Assembly: GCF_900302455.1 (NCBI RefSeq)
Contig: NZ_ONZG01000008.1
Location: 62,001-126,000 of the forward strand
From: Falsiruegeria mediterranea M17
Lineage (GTDB): Bacteria > Pseudomonadota > Alphaproteobacteria > Rhodobacterales > Rhodobacteraceae
DNA: 64,000 nucleotides
Direction of reading: 5' to 3'
In this document: piece by piece, positions 8,143 through 17,974 of the stretch
Layout: each line of letters begins with the position of its first letter
Numbering within the stretch: position 1 is the first letter of the stretch
The notes under the pieces: model-generated
What the model saw: only the letters and a program-made list of their open reading frames with translations
Databases searched by the model: none
Told to the model about the DNA's origin: nothing
Program-made: the position numbers and the translations under genes

Positions 8143-8694
8143 TTAGCTTTCGGGCAATTGCTGCGGGTGGATGAAGCCCAGGTTGGGGCGTTGTGAATGG
8201 GCCACGAATTTGACAGACCCGTCCTGCAGGCCAGCGTGAACGTTGTCCCAATTGGCCTGGGATTGGGCCAACAAGGCGTCTTTGTCTTTCAGGAAACGCT
8301 CTTTCACATCCGCCGACCAGGTCACGTAAAGCTTGTCCTCGGCGATGAACCAGCCGTCTATGAAATCAACCTCTGCCGCATAGCCATGTGCAACAGCCCA
8401 AGCGCACCAGCCGTTGTTTTGCGGGGCATAGCTGTCGGGCGCCGCCAGAAAGGTGTTGCGGTTTTTCGTGCTGGCAAACAACCAGGTCCGTCCCTTGTGA
8501 TCGGCGCGGAAGGCCTGATTGCCCTTGGCGGGTTTGCCTTCGACGAAATAGGCGACGGGGTCAAAACCGTCCATTGCCAAACCCCGACTGGTCGAGTTGA
8601 CCACATGGTCGGTGTAGTCATCGGCGGCTTGCACAGTTGTCGAGCCAAATGCCATGGCCAGGGCGCAGACCGCGCCCAATATCAGATGTTTCAT
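8143..8694 (-). CDS. Secreted YHS-domain protein
   Basis: A 183-residue exported protein. The first 23 residues are a signal peptide ending Val-Gln-Ala. The mature part contains a YHS-type domain with GFDPVAYF at about 43-50 and a NGWCAWAVAHGY segment in the middle. YHS domains are small modules often associated with metal binding, and secreted versions of this size are common in proteobacteria, but no reaction is established. A GGGAGG ribosome site precedes the ATG. Its promoter region holds a TetR-type palindrome, and the TetR gene lies just downstream, so this is probably a small stress-inducible unit. Confidence 0.8.
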   Translation of the reverse strand: MKHLILGAVCALAMAFGSTTVQAADDYTDHVVNSTSRGLAMDGFDPVAYFVEGKPAKGNQAFRADHKGRTWLFASTKNRNTFLAAPDSYAPQNNGWCAWAVAHGYAAEVDFIDGWFIAEDKLYVTWSADVKERFLKDKDALLAQSQANWDNVHAGLQDGSVKFVAHSQRPNLGFIHPQQLPES

Positions 8695-8708
8695 GTGTTC
8701 CTCCCTTA

Positions 8709-8750
8709 GTGAACCAATCAGTTCCTTAATTGGTGGACCAATTGGTTCAC
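8709..8750. promoter_or_regulatory. TetR-type operator cluster upstream of the YHS gene
   Basis: The core, GTGGACCAATTGGTTCAC (8733-8750), is an 18-bp palindrome with one mismatched pair around a perfect ACCAATTGGT. A second copy of the half-site, GTGAACCAAT, lies at 8709-8718, and AATTGGT-GG-ACCAATT (8728-8743) overlaps the core. Three half-sites close to the start codon suggest cooperative repressor binding. The TetR protein encoded at 7475-8041 is the obvious candidate ligand. Confidence 0.7.
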
Positions 8751-8855
8751 GAAAGGGCGATCACACTCAACTCACGTCTTCGTGTGTTGGTTCAAGTCGT
8801 TTCTTTATCTTTGTTTTGCAGGATGTAGTGGTGCAAAATTAAAGTGAATTCTTGT

Positions 8856-9698
8856 TCAGGAATTCTCAATTTCGCGGGCCAAAGCACAGAATGCCTCCAG
8901 CGAAATCTGTTCGGCACGCTCTGTGGGTTTGATGCCAGCGGCGACCAAATGGTCTTCGATCCCTGGCGTTACCCCCTTGAGCGCAGCCCGCAGCATCTTG
9001 CGGCGTTGATTGAAGGCGGCAGCGACGACACGGCTTAGGATGGCTGCGTCAGCAGGGAAACGGGGTTCGGGCAGTGCGGTCAGATGCACAACTGCGCTCG
9101 ACACTTTGGGGGGCGGGGTAAAGGCACCCGGTGGCAGCGACAGCGCGATGCGGGCGTCAGCGCGCCATTGCGACAGGATCGCCAGCCGCCCGTAGGCCTT
9201 GGAGCCCGGCTGCGCCACGATCCGTTCGGCAACCTCACGCTGAAACATCAGCGTCAAGCTTTGCCAGAACGGTGGCCAGTTCGGCGGCGTCAGCCAGCGC
9301 ACCAGCAACTCGGTGCCCACGTTGTAGGGCAGGTTGGCTGCGATCCGCACGGGTGGCGTCAGGTGTTCGAGCGGGTTGATCTCCAGCGCATCGCCGTTGA
9401 TCACCTCAAGTCGGCCGGGATAGGCCTCGGCGATCTCTTGCAGGGCGGGCATGCAGCGCGTGTCTTTTTCCAACGCCAGAACCTTGCGCGCCCCCTCGGA
9501 CAAAAGACCCCGTGTCAGACCGCCGGGGCCGGGGCCGATTTCCAGCACGTCACATCCCGTGAGATCACCCGCCTGGCGCGCGATTTTGGCGGTCAGGTTC
9601 AAATCCAGCAGAAAGTTCTGCCCCAAAGATTTGCGGGCAGACAGCTGATGGGTCGCGATGACCTCGCGCAGCGGGGGAAGAGTGTCGATGGCGCTCAT
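8856..9698 (-). CDS. rsmA: 16S rRNA dimethyladenosine transferase
   Basis: RsmA (KsgA) dimethylates two adjacent adenines near the 3' end of 16S rRNA during small-subunit assembly. The 280-residue protein shows QNFLLD near residue 28, the SAM-binding [11 protein letters not shown] near 51-61 and the catalytic NLPYNVG near 120. It is the last gene of the lptF-lptG-lptD-surA-pdxA-rsmA run, a conserved order in proteobacteria, and lies 70 bases downstream of pdxA. Confidence 0.96.
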   Translation of the reverse strand: MSAIDTLPPLREVIATHQLSARKSLGQNFLLDLNLTAKIARQAGDLTGCDVLEIGPGPGGLTRGLLSEGARKVLALEKDTRCMPALQEIAEAYPGRLEVINGDALEINPLEHLTPPVRIAANLPYNVGTELLVRWLTPPNWPPFWQSLTLMFQREVAERIVAQPGSKAYGRLAILSQWRADARIALSLPPGAFTPPPKVSSAVVHLTALPEPRFPADAAILSRVVAAAFNQRRKMLRAALKGVTPGIEDHLVAAGIKPTERAEQISLEAFCALAREIENS

Positions 9699-9768
9699 GA
9701 GGATGATGTAGTGCCTTGGCCGGGGGAAAGGCCAGCGCTTTTGCGACTCTGGCGCAAATTTGGCGCGA

Positions 9769-10737
9769 TCAGGCGCTGTCCGCCATGCGTTGCGCCATCT
9801 TCAGCGCCTCGATCAGCGAGGTTGGATTGGCAAGACCTTGGCCCGCGATGTCAAATGCGGTGCCGTGATCAGGCGAGGTGCGGATGAACGGCAGGCCCAG
9901 TGTCACATTCACCCCACGGTCGAAATCCAGCGTCTTGATCGGGATCAGGGCCTGATCGTGATACATGCAGATCGCGGCGTCATAACGGGCGCGGGCTGCG
10001 GCGTGAAACAGGGTGTCGGCCGGGTGAGGGCCCGTCAGGGTCACGGTATCATCCTGGGCCAGTTTCTCGATCAGGGCGGCGATCCAGTCGCCTTCCTCAT
10101 GCCCCATGGCGCCGCCTTCACCTGCATGGGGGTTCAACCCGGCGATGGCGATCCGGGGATGGGTGATGCCGAATTGGCGGCGCAGTCCATGTGCTGTAAT
10201 CGCAATGGTCCGGCTCAGCAGCTCGGGCGTCAGCGCCTGTGGGACATCGCTGAGCGCGATGTGAATGGTGGCGGGAACCACGCGCAGCTGTTCGCTGGCC
10301 AGCATCATGACCACGCGGTCAACCCCGGCCAAGGCGGCCAGAAACTCGGTATGGCCAGGGTAGGCAAACCCGGCGCCGTCAATCAGCGCCTTTTTGTGGA
10401 TCGGGGCGGTGCAGAGGGCAGAGGCTTGGCCTGAGATCACAAGCTGCACGCCGGCCTCGATGGATGCAATGACGCCAGCGGCATTCTCTGGCGCCGGTGA
10501 CCCCGCGGTTGCTGGGGCTGCAAAAGGGATCTCCAACACCGGAAGGGCGGTCGCAGCAACGTCGTGTGCGTCAGCAGGGTCGGAGAGGACCTGAAAAGTG
10601 GTGCCCAAGGGCAGGTGGCGTGGATCGCCGAGCCAAACAAAGGGGCAGTCCTGACGCAGCCGCGCCCAGGCTGCAACGGCGATCTCGGGACCTATGCCCG
10701 ACGGATCGCCGCAGCTAAGCGCGATGGGTCGGGTCAT
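9769..10737 (-). CDS. pdxA: 4-hydroxythreonine-4-phosphate dehydrogenase
   Basis: PdxA oxidises 4-phosphohydroxy-L-threonine in the DXP-dependent route to pyridoxal phosphate. The 322-residue sequence opens with [12 protein letters not shown] and has metal-ligand histidine segments APIHKKAL with [18 protein letters not shown] and [11 protein letters not shown]. It overlaps the surA stop by four bases, so the two are co-translated. The gene is part of the LPS-transport operon by position only, as in many proteobacteria. Confidence 0.96.
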   Translation of the reverse strand: MTRPIALSCGDPSGIGPEIAVAAWARLRQDCPFVWLGDPRHLPLGTTFQVLSDPADAHDVAATALPVLEIPFAAPATAGSPAPENAAGVIASIEAGVQLVISGQASALCTAPIHKKALIDGAGFAYPGHTEFLAALAGVDRVVMMLASEQLRVVPATIHIALSDVPQALTPELLSRTIAITAHGLRRQFGITHPRIAIAGLNPHAGEGGAMGHEEGDWIAALIEKLAQDDTVTLTGPHPADTLFHAAARARYDAAICMYHDQALIPIKTLDFDRGVNVTLGLPFIRTSPDHGTAFDIAGQGLANPTSLIEALKMAQRMADSA

Positions 10738-11999
10738 TTCTCGGTAATCTGCGCGTCGGCCTTGAGCTGAGCCAACAGGCTTTCTGCGAAGGATTGCAGA
10801 CGCTGTTGGGTCAATGCATTGGCAATCTCTTCGCGGCTGGCATCCTGAGCCAGATCAGCGGTGCGGTTGCACAGCATCAACAGCACTAGCGTCTGACCAT
10901 TGTTGCGGGTCAGCGCTGTTGATGTTTCACCCGGGTCCAATTTTGCCAGTTCAAGCGCAATGTCCTGCGGAATTTCAGACGGCTTGGCGGTCACCCTGTC
11001 CAATACGGTTTCAGGCTGACCTTTGGCGACACCGTACAGGTCGTCACAGGTGTCGATGGAACGCGCAATCTGTCCCGCAGCGGACAGTGCTTCAGCCGAA
11101 CGGCCGCCTGCCAGAAAATACGTGGCGTATTCGATGCTGCTGTAGCGCGGTGTACCGGTCGCAATCTCTTGGATGCCGCGCATTTGAAACAGTGCAACCG
11201 CATTGGGCAGAGCGATTGGGTCTGTGATCTCGCCAGGGTTCAGAGCCAGAATCAAGGGCTGCAAGGCTGGGGGCAGGCTGCTGATAGCCAGCCAGTTCAT
11301 CCGTCCACCATTGTTGCGGGTGTCTGACGCAGAAAACTGGGCTGCCGCCTGTGAAAAGTCATCATACGTTTTCAGCGATGCGATCTGCTGGGCAACTTCA
11401 TCCACCTGATCGACCGTTTGCGGGGTTACGGGAATGATCACCTCAGAAAGCAACACGCGAATACCGCCGCCGCTGCCGCGTCCAAGAGCACGGTCGATTT
11501 CGGCATCGGTCGGACGCGCGCGCGACAGGAAACGGGCCGAGATATAGTCGCGCCAGCCCAATTGCACCTCAATGAAGTCTCTGACGGTTTCTTCGGATAT
11601 GCCTGCCTGGCCCAGGGCCTGAATGAACTCTTCGGGCGACATGTTGCCTTGAGAGGCAAATTGATCGATGCCCTGTTGAATACCTTCGGGCGGCACCTCA
11701 AACCCTGCTTCTTTCATGGCCTGTTGGCGCAAACGATCCTCAATCAGCCCCTTTCGGGCCACTTCGGTCGGGTTTCCAGGAAAGCGCAGGACTTCCAGAA
11801 ACAATTCGCGCTGTTGCAGCTCGAAGCGGGTAATGACCTCTTGGTTGATCTGAATCGCAGGCGCAAACAGATTTTGCGATGAAGCAGGTTCCGACGCCAG
11901 TCCGAGCAGGCCCACCGTTGCCATCAGGCAAATCGGTTTCGACCAGTGTCGAAGAACTCTTCTCAGTGGGTTCATTCGGGGGGTCAGGAATTTCTGCAT
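10734..11999 (-). CDS. surA: Periplasmic SurA-like peptidyl-prolyl isomerase and chaperone
   Basis: SurA guides outer-membrane proteins, including LptD, across the periplasm. This 421-residue protein has an N-terminal signal segment (about residues 20-42, ending Ala-Ser-Ser-Gln), a SurA N-terminal chaperone domain (about 45-170) and a single parvulin-like domain (about 180-290) rather than the two found in E. coli. The start overlaps the 3' end of lptD by 16 bases; an internal ATG at 11975 is possible but has no ribosome site. The position directly after lptD fits the functional pairing. Confidence 0.88.
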   Translation of the reverse strand: MQKFLTPRMNPLRRVLRHWSKPICLMATVGLLGLASEPASSQNLFAPAIQINQEVITRFELQQRELFLEVLRFPGNPTEVARKGLIEDRLRQQAMKEAGFEVPPEGIQQGIDQFASQGNMSPEEFIQALGQAGISEETVRDFIEVQLGWRDYISARFLSRARPTDAEIDRALGRGSGGGIRVLLSEVIIPVTPQTVDQVDEVAQQIASLKTYDDFSQAAAQFSASDTRNNGGRMNWLAISSLPPALQPLILALNPGEITDPIALPNAVALFQMRGIQEIATGTPRYSSIEYATYFLAGGRSAEALSAAGQIARSIDTCDDLYGVAKGQPETVLDRVTAKPSEIPQDIALELAKLDPGETSTALTRNNGQTLVLLMLCNRTADLAQDASREEIANALTQQRLQSFAESLLAQLKADAQITEK

Positions 12000-14140
12000 G
12001 ATCGCCTGTATTCTTTATTTCCGCTCGCAACCGCGAACCCGTTCAACGCAATGCTAAAGCCGAAATCAGTCGACGGTTCAACACTTGTCGATGAGGTATA
12101 GCGCCTGTTGAGCGTGAGGTTAACCGTTACGCATTCATTTTGATAGACCAGCCCGACACCCGCACGCGTGGCACGGCTGTCTTCGATATCATACCGCAGG
12201 TTGGCCGAAGCGGTCCAATTCGGATTGACCTTATAGTTGCCGTCAAACCAGAACTCGGACACGGCCAATGTGCGGTTCTCGGCTGGATCGCGACCCAACC
12301 AAAGGTACGATCCGGCAATGGACGTGCGCTGGCTCGACCAATCACCGCGCAGCTCGGCCTTGGAAAAGTTGAGCGAGTTGTTGAGAAGCCCGCGTGCGGT
12401 CAATGCCAGGCCTTGGTCCAACTTGAACTGCCCCGCCAACAAGATGTCGGACGACGTGCCGCTCAATCCCGAGGTCTTCGAGAAATTGGGATCAGCGGAT
12501 TCGCGGAATACCTGACCTACGGTGGCCGAGGCCTGCCACCCCGCCGGGGCGTAGCGCGCCCAGTTCAGGCCAACCACAGCTGATGCGCCATTTTCGCGCC
12601 TGTCAGGCGCGGGAAAACGGGACAGTTCCAACAGGTTGCCCTGGTCAAATTCGACAAAGCCGCTTTCATCATTGGGCACCGTTGGGCCGGACACTTTGGA
12701 CCAGCTGACTTGCGCAATCGGCTCCAGAAAATGCGTCGACCCGTCGCCCATGGCACGTGTCATCGGATAGCGCAGGGTCAGAGCTGCCCGTGGTGTGGTG
12801 ATGGTTGCACGGGACGGAAAGCTGGAGTCGTTGTAGGTATTGAAGCCATCGGCCGAGGCGCCCATGCGCCAATCTGCACGCAGACCTTGCGCAAACGTCC
12901 AGCTGCGCATCCATTCCACATCGGCCGTTGCCCGGCCGACATCACGGCCCACCATGTCGGCATTTGATGTCCGCTGATGCGCGTGACCATCAAAGCTCAG
13001 CCGAACTTCACCCCCGATCAGCGAAGGAAAGTACCTTTTTTGATAATTTATATCAACGATCTCCGAGGGAATCTCGTCCTCGGGTTCGCTGTCACGCAGG
13101 GTTTCGTAATGGATGTACCCCAACCGCAGCGCACTATCGCGCTTGATCTGGCTGAGCGAAATCTCACTGCGCAAACGGTCAAGATCTGGCAGCCCATAGT
13201 CTGCCAGATAGGCGTTGTCTGACGCGGTTTTGACGTCGAACTCCAGTTTGAAGTCGTCCTTGAGGTCAAACTGACCAAAGGCAAAAACATAGCCGCGGTC
13301 CTCGCTCGGAACCAGATCGTCACGGGTAAAGGCGCCTTCGATCTCGATCCGGCCGCGTTTGAATGCCTGGCGATACCGCAGATCCAGGGTGTTGGTCTTG
13401 GACGAGATATAGGGCGACAACGTCAGGTCGGCATGATCGCCCAGCTTGAAGAAATAGGGCACCTTGACTCCGGTCCCCAACTGCGACGTCGTGCGAACCG
13501 ATGGGATCAAAAACCCAGTGGCTCGTTTCAGGTTCGGATCGGGCAAGCGAATGCCAGGGAAATAGAATATCGGCACATCCAGAACCCGGAACTGCGCCTC
13601 TTCAAAGTACAGCTGCTGTTCCAATTGGTCGTGCGTGACCTTCTTGGCCCGGATTTGCCACAGGGGCGGCTTGCCATTTTCGCATACATGGCAGGATGTT
13701 ACAGCGGTTTTGTAAAGCTGTGTGTAGCGACCCCCAACGCGGGTCATCTGCAATGCAGCAAGCTGCAACTGCTGATCAAACACCAGCCGTGCGCCGGACA
13801 ACAAGCCGTTTTGCAACCCTTCATCCAGCTCGCCGGAGTTGGCCAGCACGGTCGCCTGACCGCCTTGATCGATGCGAATGGGCCCTTCGACAGTCAATTT
13901 GCCGCTTTCGCGGTCAAAGGTGATCTTGCGGGCACGCAAGCGCATGTCTCCCTGGAACGCCTCGACGTTGCCTTCGGCGATCAACTGGCGATCGGGGGTG
14001 ATGAACACCGAATCTGCCACCAGGATTGCGGGTTTAACTTCTTCCTGGGTCTGGTCTGTTGGCGCGGTTTGGGCTTTGGCAATACCTGGCGCGATCAGTG
14101 CAACGCTTGTCATTAGTGCTGGCAGAAGACGGCGCATCAT
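11984..14140 (-). CDS. lptD: LPS-assembly outer-membrane protein
   Basis: LptD is the outer-membrane beta-barrel that inserts lipopolysaccharide into the outer leaflet. The protein is 718 residues from the ATG at 14140: a signal peptide ending Ala-Lys-Ala-Gln, an OstA/LptA-like N-terminal domain (about 40-160) and a long beta-barrel. Two cysteines (SCHVC) close the N-terminal domain and two more lie near the C-terminus, matching the idea of inter-domain disulfides. An upstream extension to 14203 lies inside lptG and lacks a signal peptide, so it is rejected. ATGA overlap with lptG indicates coupling. Confidence 0.95.
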   Translation of the reverse strand: MMRRLLPALMTSVALIAPGIAKAQTAPTDQTQEEVKPAILVADSVFITPDRQLIAEGNVEAFQGDMRLRARKITFDRESGKLTVEGPIRIDQGGQATVLANSGELDEGLQNGLLSGARLVFDQQLQLAALQMTRVGGRYTQLYKTAVTSCHVCENGKPPLWQIRAKKVTHDQLEQQLYFEEAQFRVLDVPIFYFPGIRLPDPNLKRATGFLIPSVRTTSQLGTGVKVPYFFKLGDHADLTLSPYISSKTNTLDLRYRQAFKRGRIEIEGAFTRDDLVPSEDRGYVFAFGQFDLKDDFKLEFDVKTASDNAYLADYGLPDLDRLRSEISLSQIKRDSALRLGYIHYETLRDSEPEDEIPSEIVDINYQKRYFPSLIGGEVRLSFDGHAHQRTSNADMVGRDVGRATADVEWMRSWTFAQGLRADWRMGASADGFNTYNDSSFPSRATITTPRAALTLRYPMTRAMGDGSTHFLEPIAQVSWSKVSGPTVPNDESGFVEFDQGNLLELSRFPAPDRRENGASAVVGLNWARYAPAGWQASATVGQVFRESADPNFSKTSGLSGTSSDILLAGQFKLDQGLALTARGLLNNSLNFSKAELRGDWSSQRTSIAGSYLWLGRDPAENRTLAVSEFWFDGNYKVNPNWTASANLRYDIEDSRATRAGVGLVYQNECVTVNLTLNRRYTSSTSVEPSTDFGFSIALNGFAVASGNKEYRRSCRNS

Positions 14141-15234
14141 CCGTCCTCCGCATGCAAGAGCAGGCCAAGCGTCAGCATGATCGCGGCAATCGGTGGGGCC
14201 CATGCGGCCAGGGCCACCGGGATCTGACCGTTTTCACCCAGAATCTGAGCAAAATTGCGAATGAAGTAGAGCGAAAACCCCAGCAGAACCGCGGCCAGCA
14301 CGGCCACGCCGGTGCCGCCAAAACGTGCATGCCGCATGGTGAACGCAGCCCCGACCAGCACCATCGCGACCAGAAATAGCGGCCGTGCCAGCTCGACCTG
14401 GAGCCAGACCTCATGCTGCTTGGTGGAAAACCCGGCCTGTTCCAATTGCGTTATCATGTCAGGCAGATCGTAGATCGAGATGCTTTCCCGACGACCCAGG
14501 CTGTCACGGATGCGGTCTTGGGTGAGGGTCGTGGGCAGTTTGATCGTTTCATAGTCTTCAGCATTGGTTTCGGGGTTCACGCCCCCGGTCAGTGGCCAGA
14601 TCTTCACCTTGTTCAGCAGCCATACATCGTCCTGCAACTGGGCGCTCTCGGCTATGATCTGCTGGGTTGGGCCGCCATCTTTGGCATAGCTCAGGATGGT
14701 GACCCCAAACAATGTGACGCCATCGCCGCCAAAACCGGTGGCGTGAATGACCGATTGCCCATCAGCGCTGCCCTGGCGCAGCCACAAACCTTCACCGCTC
14801 AGGGACAGGACCGAAGGGCCACCCGTGCGATAGGTGTCGGCCAACCGCTGATAGCGTTCCGCCGTGGCGGCCACGATCGGGTTCAAGGTGGTGACGGCAA
14901 GCCCTCCAATCACCAGGGCCACCGCAACAGGGGCCACCAGCGCGCGAATGCCCGACCGCCCAATGGCACGGGTCACCACCAGCTCGGAACTGCGGGCCAG
15001 CCCTACAAACAGCACGATGGTCGACAGAATCATCAGCAGGGGCAGGATCTCACTGATCGCGGCAGGGGCGTTCAGCAACGTCAGGCTGACGAGCTGGCCA
15101 AAGCTGACATCCACACCTTCGAACCGGCGCAGCTGCTCGATCAGGTCAATGAGCAGGATCAACGTCAGGAATACCGCCCCAATGACCAGGAAGCTTTGCA
15201 CGAAACGGCGGGCGAAATAGCGATCCAGGATCAT
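14137..15234 (-). CDS. lptG: LPS export ABC transporter permease LptG
   Basis: LptG and LptF form the inner-membrane permease that pulls LPS from the membrane, powered by LptB (not in this window). The 365-residue protein has the family layout: hydrophobic segments near 15-35, 60-80 and 100-120, a large periplasmic domain (about 125-270), then three more membrane segments. It overlaps lptF upstream and lptD downstream by four bases each. Confidence 0.94.
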   Translation of the reverse strand: MILDRYFARRFVQSFLVIGAVFLTLILLIDLIEQLRRFEGVDVSFGQLVSLTLLNAPAAISEILPLLMILSTIVLFVGLARSSELVVTRAIGRSGIRALVAPVAVALVIGGLAVTTLNPIVAATAERYQRLADTYRTGGPSVLSLSGEGLWLRQGSADGQSVIHATGFGGDGVTLFGVTILSYAKDGGPTQQIIAESAQLQDDVWLLNKVKIWPLTGGVNPETNAEDYETIKLPTTLTQDRIRDSLGRRESISIYDLPDMITQLEQAGFSTKQHEVWLQVELARPLFLVAMVLVGAAFTMRHARFGGTGVAVLAAVLLGFSLYFIRNFAQILGENGQIPVALAAWAPPIAAIMLTLGLLLHAEDG

Positions 15235-16367
15235 GTTGCCGCCTCTGTGTTGGGGGAGCGCCTGAACAGAAGCGACAAGGGGCGAGAGGCGAATTGCATG
15301 AACAGGCAGGCGATCCCGAGGCCCACCAACGTGGGCAGATAGATCAGCGGCCAGAGGTCTGCATTCTTCAGCACCGGGTCAGACATGACCCCGCGCAGCA
15401 CCTCGAGGAACACCAACATGACAAAGGCCAACAAGGCCTGTCGCCAGACGCCGAACCGTGAAAACCCGCCCAGCATCAATGATGAATAGCCGATCAACGT
15501 CACGGCAACGCAAATCAAAGCGCGGGCAAAGCGCAGGTGCAACTCCTCGGACAGCTGACCGGGGGTATAGCCCTCTTCCTCGGTGATTTGGCCAGGGGCC
15601 CGGATCAGTTCGAGCGTGGGGATGGCGCGGATGTTGCGTTTGCGGGTGGTGTCCTGCTTGATCAAAGAGCTGATGTCATAGGAAAAATCGGCAAAGACCG
15701 TGGTCGACAGCTGATTGCTTTTCATGTCCATCCGCTGCGCCAGGCCATCCACCATGATCAGATTGCTCTGCTCGCCATTGCGCACCAGAAAGGCCCGAGC
15801 GCCAGTATAGATGACGGTTTGTTCCGGGTCGCGCCGGTCCGACAGAAAGACATCATTCAGGGTTCCATCTGCGTCGATCTGGCGAATGTAGAAGGTCACG
15901 CCGGGGGCAGGGTGCAAAAAGCTCCCTTCGCTCAGCAGGCGCGCGGTGACGTTGCGCGCCACCTCGGCCTCGCGCACGGCCAATTGGTTGATCGACGCGG
16001 GCAACAGAACATGGGTCAGGATGCTCATCATCGTGGCCGAGATCAGACCAAAGACAAGCGCCGGACGCGCCAGTCGCCAGGGACTCGATCCGGTGGCCTG
16101 CATTACCGTCAGTTCGCTGTCATTGTTCAGCCGGTTGGTGACATAGACCGAGGCCGCAAAAGCCGCCATCGGCAGCACCATGCGGATCAGGTTGGGTAGG
16201 GTGAGCGCGGTGAATTCCAGAAACACAAACGCCGATTGTCCGTCGCCAATCAACTTGTCGAACAGGACAACGGCCCGGTTGATCCAGAACACGGCAACAA
16301 GAATCAGTGCAAAGAAGCCGAAGAACAGCAGAAATTGCGACAGGACGTATCTGTCGTATCGTGACAC
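15231..16367 (-). CDS. lptF: LPS export ABC transporter permease LptF
   Basis: LptF is the partner of LptG. From the GTG at 16367 it is 378 residues, starting Ser-Arg-Tyr-Asp-Arg-Tyr as in other members. GGGGGG followed by six bases precedes that GTG, whereas the longer TTG start at 16391 lacks a ribosome site. Six membrane segments flank a central periplasmic beta domain. This is the first gene of the lptF-lptG-lptD-surA-pdxA-rsmA operon, which is divergent from pepA across a 135-base spacer. Confidence 0.94.
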   Translation of the reverse strand: MSRYDRYVLSQFLLFFGFFALILVAVFWINRAVVLFDKLIGDGQSAFVFLEFTALTLPNLIRMVLPMAAFAASVYVTNRLNNDSELTVMQATGSSPWRLARPALVFGLISATMMSILTHVLLPASINQLAVREAEVARNVTARLLSEGSFLHPAPGVTFYIRQIDADGTLNDVFLSDRRDPEQTVIYTGARAFLVRNGEQSNLIMVDGLAQRMDMKSNQLSTTVFADFSYDISSLIKQDTTRKRNIRAIPTLELIRAPGQITEEEGYTPGQLSEELHLRFARALICVAVTLIGYSSLMLGGFSRFGVWRQALLAFVMLVFLEVLRGVMSDPVLKNADLWPLIYLPTLVGLGIACLFMQFASRPLSLLFRRSPNTEAAT

Positions 16368-16502
16368 TGCGATCCCCCCGGAGCCTGCCAAGTTGTTTTC
16401 ACGAGACTGTAAGGGATTCGGTGGCCGGGGAAAACTGCTATCTGGTCAAGATGCAGTGGGCAGGCTACCTGTTGCCTAACCACATGTTGAGAGGAGCCCC
16501 AA

Positions 16503-17969
16503 ATGAGCAGCCTGACCGATATCCGTTTTCAGCCCGTCGACTTGGACACCATTGCCACGGCAGAGGGGCGCGTGGCCATCATTCTCCCGCCCGAGGGCAA
16601 ATTGGACCCGGCTGCGCGCCGTGCCAACCGCCTGACCAAGGGTGCGGTGGCGCGCCTGGTTGAAAGCGAACAGTTCGAGAAGGCAAAGCCGGGGCAGGTG
16701 ATCTCGTTGGCCTGGCCTGCTGGCATGGCAGCCGAGGCGCTGGACGTACTGGTGCTGCCGCGCCGCGCGGATGCCACTCAGGCACGCAAGGCAGGCGCGG
16801 CTTTGGCTAAAACGGTCGGAACAGCATCATTGACATTGATGGCTGGTAGCCAAGTTCGCGCGCAGGAAGTCGCCATGGGCCTGACCCTGCGGGCCTACAG
16901 CTTTGACGCGCATAAATCGGCCGATGCCGATCCGGTGGGAACAGTGACGATCGCCCATACCAAACACGACGAGGTTGAGACCGCATACGCTCCGCTGCGC
17001 GCTGTAGCTGAGGGCGTGCACATGACCCGCGATCTGGTCAACGAGCCTGCAAACGTGCTGACCACCAGTGAATTTGCCGACCGTCTGAAAGAGATGGAGG
17101 CGATTGGGCTGGAGGTCGAGGTGCTGGAGGAGGACAAGCTGGCCGAACTGGGCATGCGCACGCTGCTGAGCGTTGGGCAGGGCTCGGACAGCCCGTCCAA
17201 AGTGGTCGTCATGCACTGGAAAGGCGGCGAAAAGGACGCCGCGCCGCTGGCTCTGGTTGGCAAGGGCGTGGTGTTTGACACCGGTGGCATCTCGCTGAAA
17301 CCAGCGGGCGGAATGGAAGATATGACCATGGACATGGGCGGTGCGGGCGTTGTTGCAGGCGCTATGCGCGCGCTGGCTCTGCGCAAGGCTAAGGCCAATG
17401 TGGTGGGCCTGGTCGGGCTCGTGGAGAACATGCCCTCGGGCAACGCCACCCGTCCGGGCGATGTGGTCAAATCGATGAAGGGCGACACGGTCGAGATCAT
17501 CAATACCGACGCCGAGGGGCGTTTGGTTCTGTGCGACGTAATGTGGTATGCGCAGGACCGGTTCAAGCCAGCGGGCATGATTGACCTGGCCACCCTGACG
17601 GGGGCCATCATCATCGGCTTGGGCCATGAAAATGCTGGCGTTTTCTCGAATGACGACGCGCTCTGCAACGCTTTCCTCAAGGCCGCAGGCAACGAGAACG
17701 AAGGCGCCTGGCGGATGCCTTTGGGGCAAGCCTATGACGATCAACTCAAGTCGCGCATTGCCGATATGAAAAACGTGGGCGGACGGCCCGCAGGATCAAT
17801 CACCGCGGCACAGTTCCTGCAACGGTTCGTCAAGGATGACATGCCCTGGATTCACCTGGACATCGCCGGCGTTGCCTCGGTCAAATCCGACACCGACTAT
17901 GCACCGAAAGGTGCAACCGGCTGGGGTGTGATGGCGCTCAGCCGTCTGGTGCAGGACCATTTCGAGTAA
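16503..17969 (+). CDS. pepA: Leucyl aminopeptidase (M17)
   Basis: A cytosolic two-metal aminopeptidase that removes N-terminal residues from peptides, normally as a hexamer. The 488-residue protein has the M17 signature NTDAEGRLVL near residue 337, preceded by GKGVVFDTGGISLKP (metal-binding Lys and Asp) and followed by DLATLTGA. GAGAGGAG eight bases upstream supports the ATG at 16503. The next gene, holC, starts five bases after the stop, a linkage seen in many alphaproteobacteria. Confidence 0.95.
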   Translation: MSSLTDIRFQPVDLDTIATAEGRVAIILPPEGKLDPAARRANRLTKGAVARLVESEQFEKAKPGQVISLAWPAGMAAEALDVLVLPRRADATQARKAGAALAKTVGTASLTLMAGSQVRAQEVAMGLTLRAYSFDAHKSADADPVGTVTIAHTKHDEVETAYAPLRAVAEGVHMTRDLVNEPANVLTTSEFADRLKEMEAIGLEVEVLEEDKLAELGMRTLLSVGQGSDSPSKVVVMHWKGGEKDAAPLALVGKGVVFDTGGISLKPAGGMEDMTMDMGGAGVVAGAMRALALRKAKANVVGLVGLVENMPSGNATRPGDVVKSMKGDTVEIINTDAEGRLVLCDVMWYAQDRFKPAGMIDLATLTGAIIIGLGHENAGVFSNDDALCNAFLKAAGNENEGAWRMPLGQAYDDQLKSRIADMKNVGGRPAGSITAAQFLQRFVKDDMPWIHLDIAGVASVKSDTDYAPKGATGWGVMALSRLVQDHFE

Positions 17970-17974
17970 AGCGC

